Source of the DNA: Aquimarina agarilytica ZC1
Lineage (GTDB): Bacteria; Bacteroidota; Bacteroidia; Flavobacteriales; Flavobacteriaceae
Length of the DNA stretch: 64,000 nucleotides
Reading direction: 5' to 3'
NCBI RefSeq assembly: GCF_000255455.1
Contig: NZ_JH621250.1
Span: 1 to 64,000, forward strand
The translations under genes and the position numbers were made by a program. Position 1 is the stretch's first letter. The number at the start of each line of letters is the position of its first letter. Below are positions 1-7,644 of the stretch, piece after piece. Under the pieces are notes generated by a model. It had not been told where the DNA came from. It was given only the letters and a program-made list of their open reading frames with translations, and did not search any database.

Positions 1-38
1 AATCCAAAACTTGAATTTATCAAATTTTGGATTTTTTA
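1..38. terminator. Hairpin terminator at window edge
   Basis: Arms AATCCAAAA (1-9) and TTTTGGATT (25-33) pair perfectly and are followed by a T run on the plus strand. The arms can be extended by TTGA/TCAA after one mismatch. It lies just downstream of the minus-strand PfpI gene and could also end a plus-strand gene lying to the left of the window, so it may work in both directions. Confidence 0.6.
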
Positions 39-90
39 TGTATAATTTATGAGAATCAGGCTATTCTCTGAATGCGCCTTTTAATACTAA

Positions 91-654
91 TTAAGCATTA
101 ACTACTTGTTCTTCATGTTTGCCTTCAGCTATTTCTTCAACTAGCTTATCAATAAAATCAGGCAAATCTGCAGGTTTTCTACTGGTTACTAAACCACTAT
201 CCACTACAACAGATTTATCGACCCATTTGGCTCCTGCGTTAATTACATCGTCTTTTATACTATGGTATGAGGTCACTTCTCTATTCTCAATCACTCCTGC
301 ACTAATTAATAACCATGGCGCATGACAAATAGCCCCTACAGGCTTTCCACTTTCAAAAAACGAACGAATAAAACTTAATACATTTTCATTTACTCTCAAC
401 AGATCTGGGTTGGCAACACCTCCTGGTAAAACCAAAGCATTATAATCTGCTTCGCTTACATCTTCAATTACACGATCTACCGTGATCGATTTCCCCCAAT
501 TATCACCATCCCAACTCTTAATTTCACCTAGTTTTAATGAAATAACGTGTACCTCTGCCCCAGCTTCTTTTAAAGCTTCGAAAGGTCGAAATAATTCTGA
601 TTTTTCAAATCCGTTGGCAGCTAAAATTGCTACTTTTTTGTTGTCTAAATTCAT
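91..654 (-). CDS. DJ-1/PfpI family protein (type 1 glutamine amidotransferase-like)
   Basis: The 187-residue product has the single-domain length usual for PfpI/YhbO proteins. The nucleophile elbow is AICHAPW, with Cys110 followed by His111. An N-terminal GFEKSE segment (about 15-20) supplies the conserved acidic residue of the family. Members act as stress-induced cytoplasmic chaperones, deglycases or peptidases, and which activity applies here cannot be read from sequence. The ATG start lies in front of the hydrophobic first strand (KKVAILA). Upstream, at 724-757, a near-perfect 13-base direct repeat with a 21-base period may be a regulator site. The neighbours to the right are other stress genes, which fits a stress role. 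Confidence 0.9.
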   Translation of the reverse strand: MNLDNKKVAILAANGFEKSELFRPFEALKEAGAEVHVISLKLGEIKSWDGDNWGKSITVDRVIEDVSEADYNALVLPGGVANPDLLRVNENVLSFIRSFFESGKPVGAICHAPWLLISAGVIENREVTSYHSIKDDVINAGAKWVDKSVVVDSGLVTSRKPADLPDFIDKLVEEIAEGKHEEQVVNA

Positions 655-723
655 GTTGAAAAAATTTTATTTTTAAAAAGCATCATTGCTTGTTATATAA
701 AATTATTAGTAATCTGATTGAAA

Positions 724-757
724 AAATAACTGTATCGATTTACAAAATAACGCTATC
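724..757. promoter_or_regulatory. Tandem direct repeat, candidate regulator binding site
   Basis: AAATAACTGTATC (724-736) is repeated as AAATAACGCTATC (745-757), 11 of 13 bases matching with a period of 21 bases, about two helical turns. It sits 70-100 bases upstream of the PfpI start. A similar pair with the same 21-base period precedes the AraC gene at 19096. AraC-type dimers commonly bind direct repeats spaced this way. Function is inferred. Confidence 0.35.
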
Positions 758-769
758 AATTTGAAGTAA

Positions 770-860
770 ACTACCTCGGAGCAAGCCCACGAGGCATTCG
801 TTTGATACAAGCTTTCAATTTCGAGGCAAGCCTCGGGGTATTATACCCTTTGGCGGTGCC
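770..860. repeat. GC-richer palindromic repeat unit in intergenic DNA
   Basis: Within the 315-base gap 655-969 is a patch of markedly higher GC. It has a hairpin CCTCG...CGAGG and, about 35 bases later, a perfect CGAGGC-AA-GCCTCG hairpin. The two halves resemble each other (both contain a GCAAGCC core followed by a ...GG(C/T)ATT end). This looks like a dispersed intergenic repeat, but no second full copy was noticed in this window. Apart from this and the direct repeat at 724-757 I see nothing else in the gap. Confidence 0.4.
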
Positions 861-969
861 AATAAATGTTAAAAAATGCGCCTGCAAGAATGTCTTTTTT
901 TTGAGTTCGAACAAGATCTAAAGGAGCACACTAAAACGCCTATGCATGCATAAATTAGCTAAAAAAAAT

Positions 970-1116
970 ATGATAACAATAGTACTACTTATAACCGCGA
1001 TTTCAGTTGGATTTGGTTTACTAGCTATTTTCGCCTTAGAATATAGAGCAATAAAGAAATCTCTCAATAAGATTTCTATAAAGTCTGAAAACAATGCTAG
1101 CATAAAACGTTTTTAA
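970..1116 (+). CDS. Small single-pass membrane protein
   Basis: A 48-residue open frame starts at ATG 970. Residues 2-23 are strongly hydrophobic (MITIVLLITAISVGF and onward to IFALEY), followed by a basic tail with many Lys residues (RAIKKSLNKISIKS). This is the layout of a one-helix inner-membrane peptide with a cytoplasmic basic tail. A palindromic terminator follows at 1170-1214. No family is recognised. It could be a chance frame in AT-rich DNA, but its hydrophobic profile and the terminator downstream favour a real gene. Confidence 0.4.
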   Translation: MITIVLLITAISVGFGLLAIFALEYRAIKKSLNKISIKSENNASIKRF

Positions 1117-1169
1117 AATTATTACTGCAATGAAAATGCTAATAATAGCTCTATTTTCATTGAATAATT

Positions 1170-1214
1170 AAAACAATAAAAGCTACTCAAATAATGAATA
1201 GCTTTTATTGTTTT
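1170..1214. terminator. Bidirectional hairpin terminator
   Basis: A perfect 16-base stem pairs 1170-1185 with 1199-1214 around a 13-base loop. The arms carry A and T runs at their outer ends, so it can end both the small plus-strand gene and the minus-strand YtxH operon. A second hairpin (CAATGAAAAT with ATTTTCATTG, 1128-1162) stands just to the left. Confidence 0.65.
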
Positions 1215-1236
1215 ATTTAATTTTAAGTAAGTAAGA

Positions 1237-1443
1237 CTAGAATTTTTTAAGTATTTTATTTATTAGTACCGACAAACCGTATTTACCAGCAAGCTGCAAC
1301 AACGGCGAGGTAATAAAACTTGAAACACTTAATTGACTCGACGTAATATTTTTTAGCGCTTTTATTTCTTCCACAGCTATTTTACGTTTCAACTGTAATA
1401 TAGTCAAGTCTTTTTCTATTTGCTGAAAACTAGTATAATTCAT
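1237..1443 (-). CDS. DUF6327-like small protein
   Basis: The 68-residue product begins with MNYTSFQQIEKDLTILQLKR, the pattern of the small flavobacterial DUF6327 proteins: a start tyrosine/serine motif, then an amphipathic helix rich in Lys, Glu and Leu. A more hydrophobic C-terminal half follows (SFITSPLLQLAGKYGL). It is the last gene of a three-gene minus-strand operon, four bases after the holin-X protein. The order YtxH, holin-X, small helical protein resembles the E. coli yqjD-yqjE-yqjK stress genes, so a peripheral membrane role in stationary or osmotic stress is inferred. The family name is from recall. Confidence 0.65.
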   Translation of the reverse strand: MNYTSFQQIEKDLTILQLKRKIAVEEIKALKNITSSQLSVSSFITSPLLQLAGKYGLSVLINKILKKF

Positions 1444-1447
1444 TTTT

Positions 1448-1807
1448 TTATTTTTTTTGGATAAAAAAAGTTTTGCTTATTTTTTTTATAATGTGGCTAT
1501 CAATAAGTGGTTTTCTTAGTAAATAAATTAGCGTACCTAAAGCAAATAGTATTAATGCCGTATAGAGTAGTGCTAAATTATCGTTTTCTAGATAATCTCC
1601 CCAAGCCAACACACCTGCAACAATTACTAATATCAAGCCCATAAAGCAGAGACCTCCTATAAGTAAAATTTTGGCCAACAGTGCAAATAAAAAAGACAAC
1701 TGTTGAAACACTTTTAATTCAATATAATCTTGGGTAGCATCAATATAATCTTCTCCACTTTCGGTGGCTTTTTTTGATGCTAATTTTACCGAGTCAAGTA
1801 CACTCAT
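1448..1807 (-). CDS. Holin-X/YqjE-like membrane protein (phage holin family)
   Basis: A 119-residue protein with an N-terminal amphipathic stretch (residues 1-35) and two transmembrane helices, about 37-68 (FLFALLAKILLIGGLCFMG onward) and 77-96 (LALLYTALILFALGTLIYLL). The two-helix hairpin preceded by a soluble helix is the plan of the Actinobacterial Holin-X/YqjE family. These are not phage lysis proteins but small inner-membrane proteins found beside YtxH/YqjD genes. It lies 12 bases after the YtxH gene and 4 bases before the DUF6327-like gene, so the three are almost surely co-transcribed. Confidence 0.8.
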   Translation of the reverse strand: MSVLDSVKLASKKATESGEDYIDATQDYIELKVFQQLSFLFALLAKILLIGGLCFMGLILVIVAGVLAWGDYLENDNLALLYTALILFALGTLIYLLRKPLIDSHIIKKISKTFFIQKK

Positions 1808-1819
1808 AACTTATTGAAT

Positions 1820-2245
1820 TTACGCTGTTAAACTAGAAGTGCTTTTGTTTGTATTTTTTCTAATTTGCTTATTTTTTTCTTTTAAAATTGCTAATTTGTT
1901 TTCTAATGTAGTTATTAAATCTTCTGCTTTATAACTCGTGTTATTTACTATGCTTTCCACTTGCTCATCCAGCGTTTGAGTTTTTGAATTGATACTACTC
2001 ACTACATTATTCTTTAGGTGATTAGTCTCGTCAACAATTTTTGATTTTAATGTATGGGCTTCATCTTGAATTGAATGTTTTAAGTTTTCAGCTTCATCTG
2101 CTAATTTATTGGTGGCTTTTGTTACCTTATCATTAATTAAATTTCTTGTAACTTTCCCTTTGTTTGGAGCATATAACATGCCTAAAATGGCTCCAGTTGC
2201 TAAACCTGCCAATATTCCAATTCCTTTATTACTACTATCACTCAT
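1820..2245 (-). CDS. YtxH domain protein
   Basis: A 141-residue protein starts with the YtxH signature: a glycine-rich hydrophobic helix (GIGILAGLATGAILGMLYAP, residues 8-27) followed by NKGK. Residues 30-130 are a long charged coiled coil with repeated Lys-Asp/Glu-Thr patterns (DEAHTLKSKIVDETNHLK), like apolipoprotein or LEA-type repeats. Members are membrane-anchored stress proteins and the E. coli counterpart YqjD binds ribosomes at the membrane. It is the first gene of the three-gene operon. The ATG follows an A/T-rich leader with no clear Shine-Dalgarno. Confidence 0.85.
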   Translation of the reverse strand: MSDSSNKGIGILAGLATGAILGMLYAPNKGKVTRNLINDKVTKATNKLADEAENLKHSIQDEAHTLKSKIVDETNHLKNNVVSSINSKTQTLDEQVESIVNNTSYKAEDLITTLENKLAILKEKNKQIRKNTNKSTSSLTA

Positions 2246-2372
2246 AATTTCTTTTTTAATGGTTACTACTTGACTTACTTCACAAATATGACTAATCTAT
2301 TCAGTTTTTATTAGCTCGATAAAAAAAGAACTGTGCTGCATAAAAAATCTCTTTTTAATTAAAAGCCTCCAA

Positions 2373-3797
2373 TTATAATAGAGGACTAAAAAAACGAGCA
2401 CATCCCTCGATCAAACGCTGTTTAATGGATCGAGTTTTAAAAGATTCTAGATCTAATTTTTCGCAAGATTGACAATCCTCTAAAAAAATTGAGTTCAGTT
2501 TGCTGGCGATTTTTTCATTATAAATTAAAACATTAGTTTCAAAATTGTGTTCAAAACTACGGTGATCAAAATTGCCCGAACCTACTGAAGCTACCTCCGT
2601 ATCTACTACAATGACTTTACTATGAGTAAATCTTCCATAAAGTAGATAGATCTCTACTCCTACTTCCAACAACTCTTCAAAATAAGAAAACATGCTATAA
2701 GTTGCCATTCTAGAATCTGTTTTTTTTGGTACTAAGATTCGAACATTTACACCACTCAATGCCGCAATTTTTATAGCCTGTAACAAAGATTGATTGGGCA
2801 CAAAATAAGGATTGGTAATACTTATGCTTTTTTGCGCAATATTTATAAGCATCAAATACTGCTGAAGTACTGAAAGCTGCTCAGAATCTGGACCACTAGC
2901 CACTAATTGAATATCCGTATTCCCTTTTTTAGATTGTTCTGGCAAATAATGATCTCCCAAAAGCAGTTCTTTATTACTGGCAAAAAAATAATCTTTTATA
3001 AATACACGATGTAAACTATTAACAATAGGACCTGATAATTTTAAATGCATATCTTCCCATTTACCTAAGTCATCCTCAGCATTTATATACTTATCAGAAA
3101 TATTCATCCCTCCTGCAAAAGCGACTTTACCATCAATAATTATTGCCTTACGGTGATTTCTATAATTCATGGTAAACAAAAAACTTCCATAACGCAACGG
3201 CATTACTGGAAAAACACTAGCTCCTAAAATTTTTAATTTCTTTAAGGTACTACGCTTAGCATGATAACTACCAAAGGCATCGTATATAATACGCACTTCT
3301 AAGCCTTCCTTTATTTTTTGTATTAGTAATTGAGCTAATCTGTCCAATACTTCTCCTTCTTCAAAAATATAGTACTGCAAGTGTATAAATTTTTGAGCCT
3401 GAGAAATGGATTCAAAAATGTAATCATAAGCCAAAGCTGCATCATCCAAAATTTGCACATTATTATGGGCTAAAACTTTAAAATGAGTTGTTTGCTCAAT
3501 TAAACTGGCAAGTCGTTGTTTATTGATAGCCTTAAAGATAACTTCTGACTTAGTATTAACATCGCTATCGAAATTTTTATCATACAATTGCCTCTTGTTA
3601 GTCTGTTTTAATTGAAAAAATTTGAATTTTCTTCGGTTTATACCCAAAAACAAGTATAAAATAACTCCCACAAAAGGAAAGAATAAGACCAACAATAGCC
3701 AACTAAAGGATCGTGTTGGTCTTACCCCAAATAATATAATAACCACAACAGTAGGTAAAGCTACTATTAAGTGTATGGTAAAAATAATCCAAAACAT
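2373..3797 (-). CDS. cls: Cardiolipin synthase (phospholipase D superfamily)
   Basis: A 474-residue membrane enzyme joining two phosphatidylglycerols into cardiolipin plus glycerol. Two N-terminal membrane helices (2-24 and 33-52, the PLDc_N region) precede two HKD catalytic motifs: HRKAIIIDGKVAFAGG with His215, Lys217 and Asp222, and HSKVIVVD with His392, Lys394 and Asp399. The length equals that of typical Cls proteins (about 480). It follows the YtxH operon on the same strand with a 127-base gap, so it probably has its own promoter. Cardiolipin supply fits the membrane-stress theme of the region. Confidence 0.93.
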   Translation of the reverse strand: MFWIIFTIHLIVALPTVVVIILFGVRPTRSFSWLLLVLFFPFVGVILYLFLGINRRKFKFFQLKQTNKRQLYDKNFDSDVNTKSEVIFKAINKQRLASLIEQTTHFKVLAHNNVQILDDAALAYDYIFESISQAQKFIHLQYYIFEEGEVLDRLAQLLIQKIKEGLEVRIIYDAFGSYHAKRSTLKKLKILGASVFPVMPLRYGSFLFTMNYRNHRKAIIIDGKVAFAGGMNISDKYINAEDDLGKWEDMHLKLSGPIVNSLHRVFIKDYFFASNKELLLGDHYLPEQSKKGNTDIQLVASGPDSEQLSVLQQYLMLINIAQKSISITNPYFVPNQSLLQAIKIAALSGVNVRILVPKKTDSRMATYSMFSYFEELLEVGVEIYLLYGRFTHSKVIVVDTEVASVGSGNFDHRSFEHNFETNVLIYNEKIASKLNSIFLEDCQSCEKLDLESFKTRSIKQRLIEGCARFFSPLL

Positions 3798-3865
3798 AAA
3801 TAAAATTAAAGTAAAAACGGATACCCTGTAAAGATATCCGTTATAATTTTAAAGGTAATCATTAT

Positions 3866-4024
3866 TTATACCCTGCGTCCTCTTATCAATGAAATTATAA
3901 ATAAAATTAAAAATAAAAAAAAGCATATTTTAGCTATAGTTGCAGCTCCTGAGGCAATACCTCCAAAGCCCAAAACTCCTGCTATTAATGCTAATACTAC
4001 GAATGTAACTGTCCAACCTAACAT
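3866..4024 (-). CDS. DUF1328 (YtjA-like) small membrane protein
   Basis: A 52-residue protein whose sequence ([16 protein letters not shown], then [12 protein letters not shown], then a long hydrophobic run to ISLIRGRRV) matches the DUF1328/YtjA family: two transmembrane helices around a conserved FGG-IASGAA turn and a basic end. It starts at ATG 4024 and stops at 3866. Function is unknown; such genes are often part of general-stress regulons. It lies upstream of cls on the same strand with a 68-base gap, and divergent from the AraC gene. Confidence 0.85.
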   Translation of the reverse strand: MLGWTVTFVVLALIAGVLGFGGIASGAATIAKICFFLFLILFIISLIRGRRV

Positions 4025-4234
4025 AATTTTTCGATTTTAGTTAATTGTTAAGTTTTATACTTAACTTATACAACAAATTACTTTAAATAAATACATTTTA
4101 GTTAACTGTAAAAAAATAATGATTGGTTCAATAAAAAGTTTTTAGCGTAACTATAGTAACTTTATTTATTTTTGTAAGGCTTTTATATAGCTATCAATTA
4201 ATATTTTGAATAAGTTATTGAATCTTAAAATAGT

Positions 4235-5281
4235 ATGACTAAAAAATTTCAAATTACCGATAAAAAAGCCAAAAACATTGTCATTGGAATGGCAGAGCAC
4301 TTCGGTATTGACTATGAACATGATATTAATGAATATTGCATAAGAATTCCCGAAACGGAAGGTTCTGGTTACGTAAAAGCAACTATTTTTGACTGTGGTA
4401 TAAGTGTGATTGAAGCGGATTATCTTATTAAACAGCAATTCAATTTTAAATTAGAAAACGATCTTATTAACCCCTTAAAATTAATCTTTAACAGGAAATC
4501 AACCTTTATCCATAAATTTACTGGTAAAAAAGAGGCTCACGAGGTTAAAAATCTCGAAAATATGATCGCTTCTGCCTCTCCGAAATTCCCTCATGACTTT
4601 TCAATACCTGCCAATAATCCTATATGCCTATTTAGCTTAGAGATTAACCGAAAAAAATTCGAAAATTATATTGAGGATTTTTTAAGTGATATGAATGAAG
4701 ATTTAATTCAATTATTTAGGGATGTAAACGGTCTAAATGAATTTTATCACAAATCCCAATTCAGTTTGGAAATTTCTGAATTAATCTCTGATTTTACCGA
4801 CTGTGACTTAGAGGGATTTATGCGTTCTGTATATTTGGAAAGTAAAGCTAAGGAAATATTAGTGCTCCAACTAGAACAGTATTTAGATGATTTAAACGAG
4901 CCCGAAAAGCGTAAAATTCTCAGACAAGCCACTATTGAGAGCGTAAAAAAAGCCGTAGATATAATTAAAACTGAAATAGATAGTATTGATAATGTATCGA
5001 AATTGGCTAAAAGAGTTGGACTGAGTGCAAATTCGCTTCAGCAAGGTTTCCGTGTACTGCACAAAGTTTCGGTAAACGATTTTATAAAAAATTACAGGAT
5101 TGAAAAAGCCAAATTACTTATTGAAACTACAGCACTTAACATCACTGAAATTACATATCAAATTGGTATAAATTCGCGCAGTTATTTTTCAAAATTATTT
5201 AAAGAGAAATATGGAATAAATCCAAGCCAATATTACGCTAAAGTCCGCTCAAATAAAAAAGATGATACTATTTCTGCGTAA
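4235..5281 (+). CDS. AraC family transcriptional regulator
   Basis: A 348-residue regulator. Residues 1-235 form an uncharacterised sensory part without a recognised ligand site. Residues 240-340 are a typical AraC pair of helix-turn-helix motifs: NVSKLAKRVGLSANSLQQGF for the first, then NITEITYQIGINSRSYFSKLFKEKYGINPSQY for the second. It shares its architecture and much of the HTH wording with the regulator at 19096, so the two are paralogues. It is divergent from DUF1328/cls and sits inside a stress-gene block, so control of those genes is a reasonable inference but not shown. The ATG at 4235 gives the full-length frame. Confidence 0.88.
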   Translation: MTKKFQITDKKAKNIVIGMAEHFGIDYEHDINEYCIRIPETEGSGYVKATIFDCGISVIEADYLIKQQFNFKLENDLINPLKLIFNRKSTFIHKFTGKKEAHEVKNLENMIASASPKFPHDFSIPANNPICLFSLEINRKKFENYIEDFLSDMNEDLIQLFRDVNGLNEFYHKSQFSLEISELISDFTDCDLEGFMRSVYLESKAKEILVLQLEQYLDDLNEPEKRKILRQATIESVKKAVDIIKTEIDSIDNVSKLAKRVGLSANSLQQGFRVLHKVSVNDFIKNYRIEKAKLLIETTALNITEITYQIGINSRSYFSKLFKEKYGINPSQYYAKVRSNKKDDTISA

Positions 5282-5342
5282 CGTAATTTACGTCTAAACA
5301 ATTTTGTTTAATAAGCAACTGATCACCTACCTCTATAAATTA

Positions 5343-6047
5343 TTAGTAAAGTTCGGGAAGATTTTTATACACTACTGGTTCTAACATGCTATTATAAGTT
5401 ATTCCCATTTTATAGAGTTCTTTGGCAATGGTATGTGATTTTAATTCTAACTGACTATCTTTTTCTAAAAGTTTAGTGATATCATTATTTGTTGAAGAAT
5501 TTGACACCCAAACATCTTTTTCATTTTTAGATAAAATCTTCGGTGAATAGTCACTCAAATTTTGAATTTTTTTTATTGATGGTTCTACTTTATTTAAAAG
5601 GATGCTAAACGTAATAAAACCATCTGCAAGTTTATTGTAATACCCAGCCAAGTAAAACGGCTTTTTGTTTTTGGCATACACATAAAAGGGAAAAATTTCA
5701 CCCTTATACAGGTAAGTCGTAAAAAAACCAGTAACAATAACTGCACATCTTTTTAAATTAACTGAATCTTTAAGGAAGGTATTGGATATAAAATCTTTTT
5801 TTTCGATGGTTAATGTATCAATTATAGTTTGAAAAACCTGCCAATCTTCATGATAATTGTCTGGCAAAAGCCCCCATATACCATATTCAATTTCTTTATC
5901 ATTATCCGAAATAATTAAAGGCACAATAGTTTCTTCAAATCCTGTAACTACTGGATTGGAAACATAAATATTTGGATATTTCAATGGCATTCCAACATGC
6001 GCTTCCAAAGTTTCTCTAGCTGCTGTATTTGATATTTTATACTTCAT
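5343..6047 (-). CDS. Degenerate SRAP/HMCES (YedK, DUF159) family protein without catalytic Cys
   Basis: A 234-residue protein with the SRAP fold markers in order: an ARETLEAHVG start helix, IWGLLPDNY (family W-G-L-I-P), RCAVIVTGFFTTYLY (family RC-hPAdGFYEW), then PFYLAGYYN and FITFSILLNKV. True SRAP proteins link covalently to abasic DNA sites through Cys2 and use a Glu in GFYEW. Here the protein begins MKYKIS, with no Cys2, and GFYEW is replaced by GFFTTY, so the crosslinking chemistry should be absent. Similar divergent members occur in other flavobacteria as I recall. It is convergent with the AraC gene 61 bases away. A structural or DNA-binding role is possible; the function is unknown. 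Confidence 0.7.
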   Translation of the reverse strand: MKYKISNTAARETLEAHVGMPLKYPNIYVSNPVVTGFEETIVPLIISDNDKEIEYGIWGLLPDNYHEDWQVFQTIIDTLTIEKKDFISNTFLKDSVNLKRCAVIVTGFFTTYLYKGEIFPFYVYAKNKKPFYLAGYYNKLADGFITFSILLNKVEPSIKKIQNLSDYSPKILSKNEKDVWVSNSSTNNDITKLLEKDSQLELKSHTIAKELYKMGITYNSMLEPVVYKNLPELY

Positions 6048-6180
6048 AATTGTAATAGCAAAGTAACATCAACTTTCGCGTTACTTATAGTCCTATAAAA
6101 TTTTTAATGTACTCATATACTGTAATAAAATATATTGCCTTTTTATTGAAATCAATTATTACACTGATCATTAAAGCTAT

Positions 6181-6232
6181 TAAGCGTTGTAATATATTAC
6201 TGCCTAAAAAACAAAAGTACTTACAACGCTTA
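6181..6232. repeat. Perfect 12-base inverted repeat in intergenic DNA
   Basis: TAAGCGTTGTAA (6181-6192) pairs with TTACAACGCTTA (6221-6232), with a 28-base spacer. It lies between the end of the PA2169-like gene and the start of the SRAP-like gene, both minus strand. There is no T run directly after it, so an operator or a long-loop RNA hairpin are both possible. Confidence 0.45.
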
Positions 6233-6287
6233 CATCTAATAACACTAAATTCTAGCTATTCAATTTGATTAAGCAACTATTATAAAA

Positions 6288-6740
6288 CTAATTAATATCT
6301 TCTAAAGATTTAACTGTTGCTAAGCTATTTTGAATCATTGACAACTGACTTTCTATAATATTTTTAGCCTGTGCAGAAAGATATGTTTCATTTAACACCT
6401 CTTTGTAATCCTCTACAGCCTTTTTTTCACCACGAATGGCTTCCTCAAGTATAGCTTCGTTATTATCTACAGAAAATGTAGTTTTCAAATCCATCCATAC
6501 GCGATGAGCAGAACCTTGCATGCTACCCTCAGTTTCGGTGGCATCTTCTCCTAAGGAGCCAATAACTGCTTTTAACTGATCGGCAAACATTTCACGTTCT
6601 GTAACCTTTTTATCAAAATATGACTTTAACGAAACATCTTTTACATTTTCGAAAGCCATTTCATAACCTTTTTTGGCATCAATAGTTCTTGCTAATAATT
6701 CATTTACTTTGCTTCCTGTTTTTTCAGAATATGTTTCCAT
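6288..6740 (-). CDS. PA2169 family four-helix-bundle protein (DUF2383)
   Basis: A 150-residue all-helical protein with the ferritin-like PA2169/DUF2383 pattern: NELLARTIDAKKGYEMA helix 1, YFDKKVTEREMFADQLKAVI helix 2, a linker with GSMQGSAHRVWMDLK, then EAILEEAIRGEKKAVEDYKE helix 3 and a final helix. The Glu residues in the ERE and RGEKK segments resemble a di-metal site, but binding is not proven. It is divergent from Dps, a second ferritin-fold stress protein, across a 379-base gap. A role in oxidative or general stress is inferred from context. Confidence 0.85.
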   Translation of the reverse strand: METYSEKTGSKVNELLARTIDAKKGYEMAFENVKDVSLKSYFDKKVTEREMFADQLKAVIGSLGEDATETEGSMQGSAHRVWMDLKTTFSVDNNEAILEEAIRGEKKAVEDYKEVLNETYLSAQAKNIIESQLSMIQNSLATVKSLEDIN

Positions 6741-7119
6741 TTTTACTTGTTTTGTGTTTTGCTAACTCAATAAAGATGTGAGTTATTTACATCGTCTACG
6801 TCAAAATTATTATAATAACACACTGACTATTAATTCAAAAAATAGATTTCTTGACTCTAAAAATGGCTTTAACACATTTTAACTAACGATCAATAAATAG
6901 CTAAGCGGTAAGGCTTTTAATGTTTTCTAGAGAATTACTTTAATCATTTACACATAAACAATATCACTAGAACGAATGCGGCATAACCAAGGCTGGAGTA
7001 CAAATGCTTTCTGAAAATAATGTATTTGCCTATTAGTAAATGAGAACGTATAGCTACCTTTTGAGCTAACAAAAAATGACCACTAATCATAATTTTGTAC
7101 TATATAAATTTAAAACCAT
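6741..7119. other. Divergent intergenic region, PA2169-like / Dps
   Basis: No gene is seen in these 379 bases. They must hold the promoters of two divergent genes. On the plus strand TAATTTTG (7090-7097) matches the Bacteroidetes -7 consensus TAnnTTTG and lies 22 bases before the Dps ATG; the TTTTG at 7059-7063 is somewhat too far upstream to be a good -33 box. Nothing else stands out. Confidence 0.4.
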
Positions 7120-7635
7120 ATGAACATGAATTATTTAAATATGAACAAAGAAGAGGTTGAACCAGTAGTAAATAAGTTAAATATCTTATTGGCTGAATAT
7201 CACATGTATTACCAGAAATTAAGAAATTTTCACTGGAACATCGTTGGCAAAAGCTTTTTTGATTTACACGAAAAATTTGAAGAATTATATGGAGATGCCA
7301 GAATTAAAATTGACGAAATTGCTGAACGCATACTTACGTTAGGATACCATCCAGTAAGTCAATATAGTGATTACATGAAAATTGCTATAATTAAGGAATC
7401 TGATTCTTTGATAACCGATCGAGAAATGGTAGAAATCTTATTAACAGATCATTCCACATTGCTTGCTACCATGAAAAATGTAATTAGTAAAGCAGGTCCT
7501 ATTGGAGATGAGGGAACAATAGATATGATAGGTGCTTATATCCGTGAGTTAGAAAAATCTAGTTGGATGCTTAACGCTTGGTCAAAAAAGACTGACGAAA
7601 CTTTAAATACATTAAGTATTTCTAAAATAGCTTAA
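7120..7635 (+). CDS. dps: Dps-family DNA-binding ferritin
   Basis: A 171-residue Dps protein that would form a 12-subunit shell, bind DNA and oxidise and store iron to limit hydroxyl radicals. The ferroxidase ligands are visible in the family context: LRNFHWNIVG (His of site A), LHEKFEELYGDARIKIDEIAERILTLG (Glu/Asp of the paired site). ATG 7120 gives MNMNYLNMNKEEVE; internal ATGs at codons 3 and 8 are possible alternative starts. It is followed after 9 bases by the MscS gene, so the two are co-transcribed, with HPF next. Confidence 0.93.
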   Translation: MNMNYLNMNKEEVEPVVNKLNILLAEYHMYYQKLRNFHWNIVGKSFFDLHEKFEELYGDARIKIDEIAERILTLGYHPVSQYSDYMKIAIIKESDSLITDREMVEILLTDHSTLLATMKNVISKAGPIGDEGTIDMIGAYIRELEKSSWMLNAWSKKTDETLNTLSISKIA

Positions 7636-7644
7636 TAAAAACTT

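Noticed and set aside
1448-1807. Phage lysis holin
   Set aside because: The two-helix holin-X/YqjE-type protein sits in a YtxH stress operon with no phage genes around.
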